Assembly: GCF_963082495.1 (NCBI RefSeq)
Contig: NZ_CAUJAN010000003.1
Span: 124,001 to 188,000 of the forward strand
Origin: Methanobrevibacter sp. V74
GTDB taxonomy: Archaea > Methanobacteriota > Methanobacteria > Methanobacteriales > Methanobacteriaceae
Direction: 5' to 3'
DNA length: 64,000 bases
Below, piece after piece: positions 51,396 through 61,922 of the stretch. The notes under the pieces are model-generated. The model ran no database searches, was not told where the DNA came from, and saw only the letters and a list, made by a program, of their open reading frames with translations. Position 1 is the first letter of the stretch, and every line of letters begins with the position of its first letter. A program made the translations under genes and the position numbers.

Positions 51396-52031
51396 TTGAA
51401 TATTGATTTCAATATGCTCCCTGAAAATAAGGTTTATTACGGGCAATTAAATTATGGTCCTTTTGGAACAGAACATAATGTGGTGGATGCAACAACGAAT
51501 GAATTAACTGAAAAGAAAATTACTTTAAATGATAGTGTATTAACGCCATATTACTTCTATTTTCAATTATTTGAAAATAGGAAAGATGCATTACTAATCT
51601 TGGAAACAAAAAGTGCTTCTGGAATCAAGGTCATTTTTGAAAAATGGTTAAATCACTTTTTAACTGAAATTGGATGTATTCATTTTAAATTTAAAATTGA
51701 ATCATTTATTCCTAAAGAAATGCTAGATAAATTTAGCGAAGAAGGTCATGTTAGAAAGATACGTTATTTATCTTATCAGTTACCTAAAGATTCTCTTAAA
51801 ATTTTTGATGATTATGAACCTGATGAAGGATATGCGGAATATATTGTAAGTATTAAAAAAGGAAAATCCAAAAAGCATCAAGAATTCCTTAAAAAAATAT
51901 TTTCAAATGATGAAAATTCATCAAAAGAATTGATGAAAAATATTGATTTCCCTGCAGATGATATTAAACTAGAATTAGAACTTGAAGAAGACAAACGAAC
52001 ATTCACTATAGGGAATATTTCAAAGACATAA
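51396..52031 (+). CDS. Unknown plus-strand protein, 211 residues (TTG start), possibly truncated
   Basis: The frame begins at TTG 51396 with no strong ribosome-binding site and reads NIDFNMLPENKVYYGQLNYG, PFGTEHNVVDATTNELTEKK, then a beta-strand YYFYFQLFENRKDALLILET and RKIRYLSYQLPKDSLKI. It looks like a soluble alpha/beta protein, and the weak start suggests the N-terminus may be lost. No family is recognised with confidence. It lies next to the integrase on the opposite strand, a common place for accessory cargo. Confidence 0.5.
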   Translation: MNIDFNMLPENKVYYGQLNYGPFGTEHNVVDATTNELTEKKITLNDSVLTPYYFYFQLFENRKDALLILETKSASGIKVIFEKWLNHFLTEIGCIHFKFKIESFIPKEMLDKFSEEGHVRKIRYLSYQLPKDSLKIFDDYEPDEGYAEYIVSIKKGKSKKHQEFLKKIFSNDENSSKELMKNIDFPADDIKLELELEEDKRTFTIGNISKT

Positions 52032-52058
52032 TTTTAGTTATTTTTTTGATTAAAATTT

Positions 52059-53432
52059 TCATTTTTTTCTTGCAAATAAATTAAAGATATCATCATCACT
52101 TAATTTGTCAACATCATTAAATAAACTTTCAATTTTTGATAGTCTTTCTTCCATGTTCTCTGCTTGAGCTTCTTTTTCTTTAACTTCTTTTTCTAAAGTA
52201 GTGATCTTTTCCTCCATTTCTTTACGGATTTCACTTGTGTAAACTTTGACTTCAGTATTTTCAAGACTTAAATCTTCAATTGCGGATAAATATGCTTCTT
52301 TTATTTCCGCAACATCAAGCTTTATATAACTATCATCAGTTTTTAAAGGTGAAGTATGACCTTCCATCAAAGTACATATCCGCAAATTTCCACAGTTTCT
52401 AGCAATTGTTGTTTGGAAAAATTTCCGTAAAGCATGAGCATGGAATTTTGGGATTTTTTCTATTTCTTTTTCTCTATCTTCAGAGGAGATTTCACCATTC
52501 TTAATAACTTCATCAATTTTAGCAATACGCCATTTTCTCAATTTCCTATTCTTCCTAGTAAATACATCAGCTACAGATTGGACTTGCATAGGGCCTTTGA
52601 AATATTTCCTTTTATTCCCAAATAATGAATCAGATTTAGACATTTTTAAATCCAATCCTTTTTTCTTATTGATATATGGCAGGTATTCATTTTTTATTTT
52701 ACGTAAGTTTTGAATGATTAAATTACATGTTTCAGGTCCAATACCGGTTATACAGGATACATTAAATCTTTTTGTTTTATGTGGAGTTAGTTCCAGGATG
52801 CATATCATATCTTCAGGTGCATTGTCAATAAATTCATCCACATCAACAAAGTTATGATAATCTATTGTTCCTTGCATAAACATACCTATATCAAGTTGTA
52901 ATGCGTCTGTTAATCTTAATCCGCTATCTTTTAATGTGCTGATTAATGTTTTATGTACAATGAATGAATCCTCCATTACAAATTTAATATCTTCCTTTTC
53001 TAGCAAATTCCATTTTGAAGGAGTTCTTTTCATATTTGTTTTTGGATATTGTACTGAGTAATATTTTAGAAAAGTTTTGATATGATCCAAATCTGCAACA
53101 ATAGTGTTAGTAGTGTTTCCTCTATTTCTGCAGAAATCAATGTAGCCATCGAAGTATTTTTTTATTAAGGAATTTGGACTGTTTATGTCGAATTTGGTTA
53201 TTCTTTTTTCTATTATTTGATTCCCTTCTTCATCGGTTCCGTGACTGATGATTTTTTCAGTTACTATTGATTGTTGATTTTTACAGTTGTTCACTATATC
53301 TTCTAATGTGGTGTTTAATGCCTGTGTAAATTTCCGTAATGTTTTGTAATAGTTTGCTTTACTTGACTTGCTGAAGTCTTTAGAATTTATGAAGTTAGTG
53401 TAGTAAATATCTTCGGTTATTTTATATGTCAT
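52059..53432 (-). CDS. int: Tyrosine recombinase/integrase of the provirus
   Basis: A 457-residue protein. A SAM-like core-binding region (about residues 10-130) precedes the catalytic domain with Arg in TLKDSGLRLTDALQL, the HxxR box HAHALRKFFQT, and GHTSPLKTDDSYI with the Tyr nucleophile. A C-terminal coiled coil (KEMEEKITTLEKEVKEKEAQ) follows. It lies at the right provirus end, reading inward from the attachment region next to moeA. Confidence 0.85.
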   Translation of the reverse strand: MTYKITEDIYYTNFINSKDFSKSSKANYYKTLRKFTQALNTTLEDIVNNCKNQQSIVTEKIISHGTDEEGNQIIEKRITKFDINSPNSLIKKYFDGYIDFCRNRGNTTNTIVADLDHIKTFLKYYSVQYPKTNMKRTPSKWNLLEKEDIKFVMEDSFIVHKTLISTLKDSGLRLTDALQLDIGMFMQGTIDYHNFVDVDEFIDNAPEDMICILELTPHKTKRFNVSCITGIGPETCNLIIQNLRKIKNEYLPYINKKKGLDLKMSKSDSLFGNKRKYFKGPMQVQSVADVFTRKNRKLRKWRIAKIDEVIKNGEISSEDREKEIEKIPKFHAHALRKFFQTTIARNCGNLRICTLMEGHTSPLKTDDSYIKLDVAEIKEAYLSAIEDLSLENTEVKVYTSEIRKEMEEKITTLEKEVKEKEAQAENMEERLSKIESLFNDVDKLSDDDIFNLFARKK

Positions 53433-53480
53433 GATGGTTTCACCTATATTATATTTTAGGTGGTTAAGATATTTAAATTT

Positions 53481-53495
53481 TAACTAACTTCGACT
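53481..53495. repeat. Provirus right-end 15-bp repeat
   Basis: TAACTAACTTCGACT is the exact reverse complement of 3457-3471. It lies 49 bp upstream of the integrase start and 9 bp from the moeA stop, so integration took place just past the 3' end of moeA without disrupting it. Confidence 0.55.
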
Positions 53496-53503
53496 TTGTA
53501 GTG

Positions 53504-54727
53504 TTATTTAAATAAATAAACTTCTACTTCTTCTCCTTCATCAACAAGTTCAACCAGTTTTGGAATTTTCACATACCCATCAGCTGTGGACAATGAAAAT
53601 ATTGCACCCGAATCTTTAAATATTGGTTGTATATTATCTCCATCGACTTTAACTAATTGGTATTGCATCCTTCCAACTTGTGAGTGGATTCTTTTAGTGA
53701 TTTTACCTTTAACAACATTTAATTCAAAGTCCTTATCAATTCCAGCCAATTTTGTTAAAGGTTCAGCTACAAATGCATTAAAGATCATCAATGCTGAAAC
53801 TGGATTGCCCGGTAGCCCCATAACAATTTTGCCGTCAATAACCCCTACAATAGTTGGTTTTCCCGGTTGAACAGATATTCCATGAATGTAAACTTCACCT
53901 AATTCATCAAGCACATGTTTTAAAACATCACCTAAACCAGCAGAAGTTCCTCCAGAACAGAACAAAATATCAACTTCTTTTAGAGACTCCACTATCTTTT
54001 CTTTTACTTCATCATAGTTGTCCCTCATAACTCCTAAAAAATGTGCATCGGAACCGCAGGAAATTGCATCGTTTTTAATCATTCCGCCATTTACATCATA
54101 AATTTTACCATATTCCAGTCTCTCTCCTTGAAGAGTAATTTCGTTTCCAGATGAAAGTATGCCCACACTAGGTTTTTTATAAACTTCAATTGTTTCAAAT
54201 CCTTGTGAAAGTAAAACTCCGATTTTGCCCGGATTTAAGAAATCCCCTTTCTCAAGGATTAATTTAGATTCCCCAATATCAGATCCTTTTTTAGCAACCT
54301 CTTGGCTAGGAGTCGCAGTGGTCAATAAATTAACTTTACCATCCATTTTTTCCGCATATTCTACCATAACAACTGCATCGGCACCTTCAGGCATTGCAGC
54401 ACCAGTGCTGATTTCAATACATTTGCCTTTTTCGACTTTCTTATCAGTTGTCGCCCCAGCTTCTAAAAAGTCAATAACTTCCAAAGTATTTGGTGATTCT
54501 TCAGATGCGCCAAAACTGTCACTGGAAATGATTGCAAAACCATCCTTCAAAGCTTTGTCAAATGGAGGGAAATCCATTTTAGAATAAACGTCTTCAAATA
54601 ATATCCTGCCATAAGTTTCATCAACAGAGACTTCCTCACTTTCTGCTTTTAAATTCTCATCAAATAATTTTTGAATAATGTCAATAGCTTCATCACATTC
54701 TTTAATTTTTAAAAATTCCGTTCCCAT
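53504..54727 (-). CDS. moeA: Molybdopterin molybdenumtransferase MoeA
   Basis: 407 residues from ATG 54727 (MGTEFLKIKECDEA), preferred to an upstream start. It has the MoeA plan with GRILFEDVYSKMDFPPFDKA near residue 40, the MoCF/MogA-like domain with LFCSGGTSAGLGD, IVMGLPGNPVSALMIFNAFV, and a C-terminal beta domain. MoeA inserts Mo or W into molybdopterin, needed for formylmethanofuran dehydrogenase and formate dehydrogenase in methanogens. Confidence 0.85.
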   Translation of the reverse strand: MGTEFLKIKECDEAIDIIQKLFDENLKAESEEVSVDETYGRILFEDVYSKMDFPPFDKALKDGFAIISSDSFGASEESPNTLEVIDFLEAGATTDKKVEKGKCIEISTGAAMPEGADAVVMVEYAEKMDGKVNLLTTATPSQEVAKKGSDIGESKLILEKGDFLNPGKIGVLLSQGFETIEVYKKPSVGILSSGNEITLQGERLEYGKIYDVNGGMIKNDAISCGSDAHFLGVMRDNYDEVKEKIVESLKEVDILFCSGGTSAGLGDVLKHVLDELGEVYIHGISVQPGKPTIVGVIDGKIVMGLPGNPVSALMIFNAFVAEPLTKLAGIDKDFELNVVKGKITKRIHSQVGRMQYQLVKVDGDNIQPIFKDSGAIFSLSTADGYVKIPKLVELVDEGEEVEVYLFK

Positions 54728-54841
54728 AATAACCACTAAAATAGTAAAATCCAATAAATTAATATATAGTATATTAATATAAATATAAATAACTTAATCT
54801 TATCGATAGAAGTACATTATTATAATATTGGAGGAGAGTAT

Positions 54842-55147
54842 TTGTCAAAACCGAATAATAACCAACAACAAGAATATAGAAGAGTAAGAACTCCTAAAAA
54901 AGGTGAAATACCTGGAATAGTTGAGCAAATCATGGGACACGGAAAATTAAAAGTCCGTTGTTCTGATGGAAATATTAGAATGACCAGAATTCCTGGAAAA
55001 ATGAAGAAACGTATTTGGATTCGTGAAGGAGATGTTATTCTAGTTAAACCGTGGGATTTCCAATCTGATGAAAAAGCAGATGTTATCTGGAGATACACAA
55101 AAACCGAGTCCAACTGGCTTGAAAGAAAAGGCTACTTAAAAATGTAG
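54842..55147 (+). CDS. eif1A: Translation initiation factor aIF1A
   Basis: A 101-residue protein with TTG start 54842 behind GGAGGAG. The OB-fold core reads GEIPGIVEQIMGHGKLKVRC, SDGNIRMTRIPGKMKKRIWI and REGDVILVKPWDFQSDEKAD, the S1/IF1-type family. It binds the small ribosomal subunit A site during initiation. It is divergent from moeA across a short promoter region. Confidence 0.9.
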   Translation: MSKPNNNQQQEYRRVRTPKKGEIPGIVEQIMGHGKLKVRCSDGNIRMTRIPGKMKKRIWIREGDVILVKPWDFQSDEKADVIWRYTKTESNWLERKGYLKM

Positions 55148-55173
55148 TCTTTTCACCTATTTTTTTGATTTTA

Positions 55174-55944
55174 ATGGATTCAAAAATAGCTAAAGCAGAT
55201 GCAAAACATGAAAAAATTCATTCCGAAAAAAGAAGAAAGGATAATTCTGAGAGAAAAACCGGAAATGAAATTTTTGATAAAATTACATTAGAAACACTAT
55301 ACAAATTAGCTAATCAAGGCCATATTGATATTTTAAATGGTGCTATAAGTACGGGTAAAGAAGCTAATGTGCTTACGGGCATAACTGATGATGAAAAATT
55401 TGTTGCAGTTAAAATTTATAGAATTGCAACCTCTGATTTTAAAAAAATGGATTATTATCTTAAATGCGATCCGAGATTTAATGTCAAAACTAAAAATAAA
55501 AGAAAAATCATCTATTCTTGGGTTACAAAAGAGTTTAAAAACTTAACAAGATTATATAATGCAGGAGTTAATGTTCCAAAACCAATAACCTGTGCAAATA
55601 ATGTTTTATTAATTGAATTTATTGGAGATAAAAAAGGCAATCCCGCCCAACCTGTTAAAAACCAACCCCCACAAAATCCAGACGAATTTTGGAATATTTT
55701 ACTTGTTGAATTAAAACGATTTGTAAATGATGCAAAACTAGTACATGGTGATTTATCAAATTATAATATCTTAAATTTAGATGAAAAACCTGTAATCATT
55801 GATGTTTCACAATCAGTAGTGTTAGATAACCCAATTTCAAAAGAATTACTTGAAAGAGACATTAAAACACTTGTAAGAGAATATAAGAAGATTGGTGTTG
55901 AAACTAGTTTTGAGGAAGTTTGGGAATATGTTAACCCTTACTGA
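55174..55944 (+). CDS. rio1: RIO1-type serine/threonine kinase
   Basis: About 256 residues. The ATP-binding loop is STGKEANVL, the catalytic loop LVHGDLSNYNIL, and the metal-binding loop IIDVSQSV; the first two are typical of RIO1. It acts in late 18S/16S rRNA and 40S/30S maturation. It follows aIF1A by a few bases, a typical archaeal translation cluster. ATG 55174 is used; an in-frame TTG 55165 also exists and neither has a clear ribosome-binding site. Confidence 0.85.
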   Translation: MDSKIAKADAKHEKIHSEKRRKDNSERKTGNEIFDKITLETLYKLANQGHIDILNGAISTGKEANVLTGITDDEKFVAVKIYRIATSDFKKMDYYLKCDPRFNVKTKNKRKIIYSWVTKEFKNLTRLYNAGVNVPKPITCANNVLLIEFIGDKKGNPAQPVKNQPPQNPDEFWNILLVELKRFVNDAKLVHGDLSNYNILNLDEKPVIIDVSQSVVLDNPISKELLERDIKTLVREYKKIGVETSFEEVWEYVNPY

Positions 55945-55969
55945 AAGATGTTTTACTTAGAATGAAAAA

Positions 55970-55989
55970 TACTTTTCAACTGCTCTCTC
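55970..55989. repeat. Repeated motif TACTTTTCAA(C/A)TGCTCTCTC, copy
   Basis: This 20-mer recurs at 58805-58824 with one mismatch, and its first 13 bases at 51048-51060. Here it is followed by GGGAGTGTCCGATTTGG, which resembles the GTGTCCG end of the MITE-like element. It may be an IS terminus or a promoter element. Confidence 0.4.
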
Positions 55990-56098
55990 GGGAGTGTCCG
56001 ATTTGGTACTGATTTTTAATTTTTTCTTATTTTTCTTTTTTTAGAGTTAAATTTCATTTTGAGGGAATTTAATGATTTATAATTTGATTTTATTCTTG

Positions 56099-57573
56099 GG
56101 CACTTTCAAAAACTTGTTTGATTTAAATATTTGCAAGTTTTTTATTAAAAACTTTTTCTTAATATTTGGAGTTATTTTTATAATTTAAAGATAATTATAG
56201 TTAATTACCAAATTTTTGGTATAAATGTTTCGAGCCATTTGTCATGAACTTTTGTTTCAGAAATCGATTCATTATACGTTTCTATTGTTAAATCTCGCAG
56301 AAATTCTTTTGATTCAAGATAATAATGTTTTATTTTTCTTTTTATTTGTCTCCATATTTTTTTGATGAATGCAGACTTGTGGACGCTATAATTATCTAGA
56401 ATTAAACATATTCTTTGTTCGGTTTGCATTTTTGTTATTATGTCTTCTTTTTGTAACAGATTTAAAGTTATTTTTCGTCTTATTTCTCTTCTTTTTTTCA
56501 CATTGTTGAGTGATTCTCTATTGCAGTGTTTTTCAATGATTCTAGCGATTGTTGAGGTGGTATTGTCCTTATATTTTTCTAATGTTTTTAAAATTTTTTC
56601 TGCGAAAACTTCATTATCTTTGTTGTTTTTCATTAATATTTTATCTATATCTTCATCAGTTAGATTAACATCGAATATTATTTTATTTAATATTTTTACT
56701 GTATTTTTGTTGTTTGTATTTGCTATTCTTAATTCTAGAAGTGCTATTGTAATTTCTGGTGCTGTTGATGAATTTGTGATTGTGATGGTCGAATTTCCAT
56801 TTATTGTTAGTGATCCAATGGCGTTGATTTTGAATTTGTATGGATTTACAGTTTGTGTGTGTTTGGTTCCTTTTTTATATAGTGATTTTTGAGTGTAGGG
56901 TTCATTTTGGAATGATGCTTCATCAAATAAGACTATAATATCGTTTGTTGTTACGTTATGTTCTTCTAAGTTTTTTTTAACTGTTCTTCAGCATCTTCAG
57001 GGGATTTTGAAAATTTAGGATATGCTTTGCTGTAATTGTATCCTAATTTCTTTACAATTTTTCCTATTTGTTTTAAACTGTAATCTACATTAAATTTTTC
57101 ATTAACAAGAAGATGTACATCTTTCATTGACATATTTGGTGTTTTTTCAATGATTTTGTCTAATTCAATTAGTTGATCATAAGTTAATTTTGATGGCCTT
57201 CCACCACCAAAAGAAGGTTTTAAACCTTCCAATCCTTCAGATTCACATGTTTTAATCCATCTGTGAACTGTTTGATAGGATTTTCCTAGAATATTCGCAG
57301 CATCAGTTATTGTATTGCCTTCACTAACAATTTTAACAGCAATCAATCTTTGATAATACCTATGATAAGCCACATAATTGCTGATTTCCTCATCTAATGC
57401 GGTTTTAGTCATTTTATTAAAAACATCAATTTTAGATTTTCCAGACATATTTTATAATTTGTCAGTCATCTATAATAAAAGTTTGGTTAGTAACTATAAT
57501 CAGTTATTTTGAAAAATTTAAATGAATAGATTAATCGAAAAAATTAGTTATCACACAAGTTTTTGAAAGAGTC
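56099..57573 (-). mobile_element. IS630-type insertion sequence, probably inactive
   Basis: The inverted terminal regions are GGCACTTTCAAAAACTTGT at the left (from 56099) and the complement of GACTCTTTCAAAAACTTGT at the right (to 57573). The 8-bp string TATTCTTG lies directly outside each end (56091-56098 and 57574-57581). Inside is the two-frame transposase. IS630 elements normally duplicate only TA, so the 8-bp repeat is odd. Confidence 0.65.
56205..57448 (-). pseudogene. IS630-family transposase, two frames, missing catalytic segment
   Basis: The first frame (57448-56966) gives 160 residues with an HTH region (GNTITDAANILGKSYQTVHR WIK). It ends at an A8 run (TTA AAA AAA ACT) where a -1 shift continues into the DDE domain: NDIIVLFDEASFQNEPYT (first Asp) and CLILDNYSVHKSAFIKKI (second Asp). 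The family then has a LPxYSPxLNPIE block with the catalytic Glu, but here HKSAFIKKI joins straight to WRQIKRKIKHYYLES. That block is deleted, so transposition should be impossible without help. Confidence 0.7.
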
Positions 57574-57930
57574 TATTCTTGATTTAAAATAATTTTTAAA
57601 TTACTTTCAAAAGCATTTAATATAATATTGCAAATATTTTACTACGAAATATTAAGCTCCAAATGTCTTTCAATTATACTATTGAATTTTTCCATAAATA
57701 TATGTCCACTATCCAGTTAGTATTGACTTTAAGTGAGAAGCTGTAATTTCTATTACTCCAAATAATGATGCATCATGAAAAAGCATAAAATCAATAACAG
57801 TTCTTGCATTAATTAACTATAAAAATAGAAAAAAGCATAATAGATATGGTGAGAACACTATTTTAACAAAAGATTTAAACATTTAAAATGCAATAAATAT
57901 TACTAATTCTAATTAAAAAAGGTGAAAAAT
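57574..57930. other. Intergenic region right of the IS
   Basis: About 350 bp of AT-rich DNA. A minus-strand frame of about 33 codons (ARTVIDFMLFHDASLFGVIE, then ITASHLKSILTG) reads like the end of a protein and may be a gene fragment; it has no start or family. The promoter of the KH gene lies near 57860-57905. Confidence 0.35.
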
Positions 57931-58548
57931 ATGCCAGAAACTGATTATTTAAAAATACCACAAAACAGAATAGGGGCATTAATAGGAAGCAATGGCAATA
58001 TTAAAAAATCCATTGAAAAAGCAACTGGAACCATCCTAGATATTGATAGTGATGAAGGCACAGTTCATATTACGCCAAAAGAGGATATAGAAGATCCATT
58101 AGGAGTTTGGAATGCAAACCATATCGTTAAAGCAGTAGGACGTGGATTTAATCCAGAAGTGGCGCTTAAACTTGTTAGCGATGAGGTATATTTAGAAGTA
58201 CTTAGTCTGCCATTGTATATTGGCAAATCTAAAAAAGCCCTTGCAAGACATAAAGGTAGAATTATTGGAAAAGATGGAAAAACACGTGAAATAATCATGG
58301 AAATGACCGAGGTCGATATGGCAATTCAGGGTAAAACCGTTTCACTTATTGGAGAAATGGACAATATCATGGTTGCAAAAGAAGCTGTTGAAATGATTTT
58401 GAATGGTTCTAGACATAAAACCGTTTATGGATTTTTAGAGCACAAAAAAGAAACATTAAAAATGAAAGAGTTCAAAGATCTTGTTGGAATTGAAGATGAC
58501 AAAATTGAATTTAAAGACAACATTGACTTTGATGAAAAAGATTTTTAG
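57931..58548 (+). CDS. KH-domain RNA-binding protein (archaeal Pno1/Krr1-like)
   Basis: 205 residues from ATG 57931, behind GGTGA. Two KH domains are visible: [20 protein letters not shown] (GxxG loop GSNG) and [18 protein letters not shown]. This is the archaeal homologue of Dim2/Pno1, involved in small-subunit rRNA processing, often next to rio1 as here (separated only by the IS). The acidic tail is common. Confidence 0.85.
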   Translation: MPETDYLKIPQNRIGALIGSNGNIKKSIEKATGTILDIDSDEGTVHITPKEDIEDPLGVWNANHIVKAVGRGFNPEVALKLVSDEVYLEVLSLPLYIGKSKKALARHKGRIIGKDGKTREIIMEMTEVDMAIQGKTVSLIGEMDNIMVAKEAVEMILNGSRHKTVYGFLEHKKETLKMKEFKDLVGIEDDKIEFKDNIDFDEKDF

Positions 58549-58565
58549 GAGTTTTATTCTCCTAA
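58545..58565 (+). terminator. Hairpin terminator after the KH gene
   Basis: A 7-bp stem TTAGGAG/CTCCTAA with the loop TTTTATT overlaps the stop codon of the KH gene. Confidence 0.5.
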
Positions 58566-58885
58566 CTCATTTTTATAATTTAACAAAAATTAGAAGCTAA
58601 TTGTTTCTTATCAAATAAATATTACAACATCACATCAATTTTAATAACATATCTATATAAAAATTATTTCAATACTTAAAAGATTTTATATACTTTAACC
58701 GACATATATAGATAACATAGTACAAATACTATATTTTCCACATGTTTTTAAATTATTATTTTACCAGAAATTTAAGCAATCTAGATAGGGCAATGAATAA
58801 ATATTACTTTTCAAATGCTCTCTCACTTTATTTAAATATAGTAAGCTAATAACTTTAAACATGTAATTTATAAGGAGGAAAAATT
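58566..58885. promoter_or_regulatory. top6B promoter region
   Basis: This gap holds TATA-like sequences (TTTATTTAAATATAG near 58827) about 50 bp before the TTG start. The 20-bp repeated motif TACTTTTCAAATGCTCTCTC at 58805-58824 directly precedes that TATA box. No other gene is seen. Confidence 0.5.
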
Positions 58886-60592
58886 TTGGCTCAACAACAA
58901 TTAGGATTAGATTGGGAAGAAGACTTTCAAAGATTGACTCCATCTGAATTCTTTAGAAAAAACAAACAGATGCTGGGATTTACTGGTAAAATCCGTTCAT
59001 TAACCATTGTATTCCACGAATTGATTACAAACAGTTTTGATGCATGTGAAGAATCTGAAATATTGCCCGATATTGACATCGAATTAAAACGCATTGATAA
59101 GGAACATTATGTTTTGAGACATAAAGATAATGGACCCGGAATTCCTGAAGACTATGTAATGCAAGTGTATTGTATGATGTTTGCAGGATCCAAATTCAGA
59201 AACATACAATCTAGAGGACAGCAAGGTTTAGGTTGTAGTGGTTGTGTACTCTTATCCCAAATGACAACAGGTAAACCTGCTCATGTAATTTCATGTTACA
59301 AAGATGGAGATGAAATTAAAGGAGTGAAAATGAAATTCCAAATGGATGTTAAAAACAACCGTGGAATTTTAATGGAAAGAGAAGATTTCCCTGCAGAATC
59401 AACTGGAGTATGTATCGAATTACAATTTAAAGATGTTTCATACTCACTTGCAGAACAAGGTGCTTTTGAATATATCCGAAGAACCATGATTGGTAACCCT
59501 CATGCGAAAATCACATTCAGAGATCCTTCTGGACACAAATACATCTTTAAAAGAGCAGCGGATGTTGTGCCGGTGCAACCAAAAGAAGTATTACCTCACC
59601 CTAAAGGCGTAAGTGCTGATGATTTAGTGGAAATGGCTCAAAATACAGACAGTAGAAGATATAAAAGCATGCTAACTTCTTCAATGTCAAGAATGTCCAA
59701 TAAAAGAGTAGATGAAATTGCTGAGATAACTAGAATTGACATGAACAAACGTCCGAAAGCAATGACATTCCAAGAGGCAGAAGCCATTGTTCACTGCTTT
59801 AAGAAAATGAAATTCATGGCTCCTCCAACAGACGGACTTATACCAATCGGATCTGAACAGATTGAAAAAGGTATGAAGCAAATTCTTAAACCTGAATTTG
59901 TAACAACCATAACCCGAAAACCAGTCACATATGCAGGCGGTGTTTCATTTATTATTGAAGCGGGTTTGGCTTATGGTGGAGATGCTGGAAGAGTGGTTAA
60001 TGAAAAAAGAAAATCTGAAATTATGAGATTCGCTAACAGAGTTCCATTAACCTTTGATGCAGGAAGCTGTGCCATTACAGAAGCTCTTAAAAGTATTGAT
60101 TGGAAACGTTACGGTTTAAAAGATATGGATAACACTCCATTAACCTTATTTGTCAATATTATTTCAACTCAAGTACCTTACCTTTCAACAGGTAAACAAA
60201 GCGTATCACCTGAACCTGAAATCGTTCACGAAATCCGACAGGCAACTATGAAATTAGCTCGTAAATTACAAAAACACTTAAGAGCTAAAAGAGCCGCTAA
60301 AGAAAAAGAAAAACGTTCAAAAGTATTTGAAGAATACGTGCCAGTTATTATTGAAGAAGCCGCAAAACTTGGTGAAACTGGAGTGCCTGAATACCACGAA
60401 GTACTTGCAAAAGTAACCAAAAGAGCTCTTGCAGAGTTGTTTGGTGAAAAAGTTGAAGAAGAAGATGAAGAAGAAGAACTTGATGCAATCATCATGGAAG
60501 AGCTTGATGAAAGAGGCCATGTAGTTAGTGAAGGAGAATCCACATTAGATGGCTTCCAAGAAGATGATGTTGAAGATGGTTTTGAAGATTAG
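58886..60592 (+). CDS. top6B: DNA topoisomerase VI subunit B
   Basis: A 568-residue protein with TTG start 58886 behind AAGGAGG. It has the GHKL ATPase with [12 protein letters not shown] (N box, Mg-binding Asn) and DNGPGIP (G1), then a GLGCSG (G2-like) loop, an H2TH-like middle, and the transducer domain. The C-terminus is very acidic (EEEDEEEE). It relaxes and decatenates DNA with subunit A, coded just downstream. Confidence 0.93.
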   Translation: MAQQQLGLDWEEDFQRLTPSEFFRKNKQMLGFTGKIRSLTIVFHELITNSFDACEESEILPDIDIELKRIDKEHYVLRHKDNGPGIPEDYVMQVYCMMFAGSKFRNIQSRGQQGLGCSGCVLLSQMTTGKPAHVISCYKDGDEIKGVKMKFQMDVKNNRGILMEREDFPAESTGVCIELQFKDVSYSLAEQGAFEYIRRTMIGNPHAKITFRDPSGHKYIFKRAADVVPVQPKEVLPHPKGVSADDLVEMAQNTDSRRYKSMLTSSMSRMSNKRVDEIAEITRIDMNKRPKAMTFQEAEAIVHCFKKMKFMAPPTDGLIPIGSEQIEKGMKQILKPEFVTTITRKPVTYAGGVSFIIEAGLAYGGDAGRVVNEKRKSEIMRFANRVPLTFDAGSCAITEALKSIDWKRYGLKDMDNTPLTLFVNIISTQVPYLSTGKQSVSPEPEIVHEIRQATMKLARKLQKHLRAKRAAKEKEKRSKVFEEYVPVIIEEAAKLGETGVPEYHEVLAKVTKRALAELFGEKVEEEDEEEELDAIIMEELDERGHVVSEGESTLDGFQEDDVEDGFED

Positions 60593-60601
60593 GTGATTTA
60601 A

Positions 60602-61699
60602 ATGACTGAAGTTGAAGAAAAAGGAAAATCCCATAGGGAAAAAAGAAAAGAATACACCTATAACAAATTAAAAGGGTTAGGTCAGGAAATTATTGAAGAA
60701 ATTGAGAAGAATAAAGTCCCTAATCTCAGAGTTCCATCCAGAGGTACTGGAAATATTGTTTATGATGATGCTAAAAGATATTACGTATTAGGTGACAGAT
60801 ACGGTAGAAGATCACTTGGTAATGTAAAACAAATCAGAAAATTAGGACAAATGGTTTATGTAGCTAATTTCTGTAAAGATTTAGTAGCAAGAGAAAAAAC
60901 CGCAACAATCAGGGAGATGTATTATGTTTCCGAAGGTTGGGGAATAAGTTTTAAAACACAACAGGAATCCAACATTGTAGGAGAAGACTTAGAAGTAACT
61001 CTCGGTACTACCCGTGAAGATTTAGGTTTAATGCCAGAAGAAGACGGTGCATCTGTTTATGGAGACATAACTCTCTTTGATGAAGTAGAGCTTAATGCCG
61101 CAAATGTTGGAAAATCCGGCTATACAATATCACCGACAATTGACCAAGTAGAATTCTTAGATTGTAATGTAGATAAAGTATTGGCCGTGGAAACCATGGG
61201 AATGTTTCACAGATTAGTGCAAGAAAATGCTCATAAAAGATTTAATACATTGATTGTAGGGCTTAAAGGACAAGCTGCCCGTGCTACAAGAAGATTTATT
61301 AAAAGAGTAAATACTGAGTTAGGTTTACCTGTATATATCTGTAACGACGGAGACCCTTGGGGATTCCACATTGCACAGGTTATTATTTCTGGAAGTGCAA
61401 AATTAGCTCACGTTAATCATGACCTCGCAACTCCTGATGCTAAATTCATTGGAGTAACTGCATCTGATATTATCAATTATGACTTACCAACCGATAAACT
61501 CAAAGATGTTGATGTTATGAGACTCAAAGAGCTTGCTAAAGACCCAAGGTATAAAGGTGACTTCTGGCAAACAGAAATCAAAAAGATGCTTAAAATTGGT
61601 AAAAAAGCAGAACAGCAATCTTTCTCAAAATATGGTCTTGAATATGTAGTAGATACATATTTCCCGGCTAAATTTGAGGAAATGGAAAATCAGGCTTAA
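60602..61699 (+). CDS. top6A: DNA topoisomerase VI subunit A (Spo11-like)
   Basis: A 365-residue protein with the catalytic Tyr in [10 protein letters not shown] and a Toprim domain with [20 protein letters not shown] and the acidic [10 protein letters not shown]. It is the DNA-cleaving subunit, starting 9 bp after top6B ends and so co-transcribed. The length is normal. Confidence 0.93.
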   Translation: MTEVEEKGKSHREKRKEYTYNKLKGLGQEIIEEIEKNKVPNLRVPSRGTGNIVYDDAKRYYVLGDRYGRRSLGNVKQIRKLGQMVYVANFCKDLVAREKTATIREMYYVSEGWGISFKTQQESNIVGEDLEVTLGTTREDLGLMPEEDGASVYGDITLFDEVELNAANVGKSGYTISPTIDQVEFLDCNVDKVLAVETMGMFHRLVQENAHKRFNTLIVGLKGQAARATRRFIKRVNTELGLPVYICNDGDPWGFHIAQVIISGSAKLAHVNHDLATPDAKFIGVTASDIINYDLPTDKLKDVDVMRLKELAKDPRYKGDFWQTEIKKMLKIGKKAEQQSFSKYGLEYVVDTYFPAKFEEMENQA

Positions 61700-61711
61700 G
61701 CTGAAATTTTC
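61683..61711 (+). terminator. Hairpin at the end of top6A
   Basis: GGAAAAT (61683) and ATTTTCC (61705) pair across the stop codon, followed by CTCCTTTTT, suggesting termination of the top6BA operon. Confidence 0.4.
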
Positions 61712-61890
61712 CTCCTTTTTAATTTTTTTAAATAATTTTTTCCAAAGACGAATATCCTCTAAATTTAATTTTATACTATTTCTATTAATCATTTCATCCA
61801 TAAATCAAATTAAGAACATTAAAATTAAAGAAAATGGAAAAATCATAATGCAAACTTTAGGCGAACAAAATATTTATATACTAAAAAAAT

Positions 61891-61915
61891 CTTATACCCC
61901 AATAAGTATAGGATG
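61891..61915. promoter_or_regulatory. Putative operator of the csoR gene
   Basis: TATACCCC followed by AATAAGTATAGG lies just 3' of the TATA box TATTTATATA (61871-61880). It contains the same TATACCC half-site as the 62214-62231 operator, which suggests autoregulation. Confidence 0.45.
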
Positions 61916-61922
61916 TGATATT

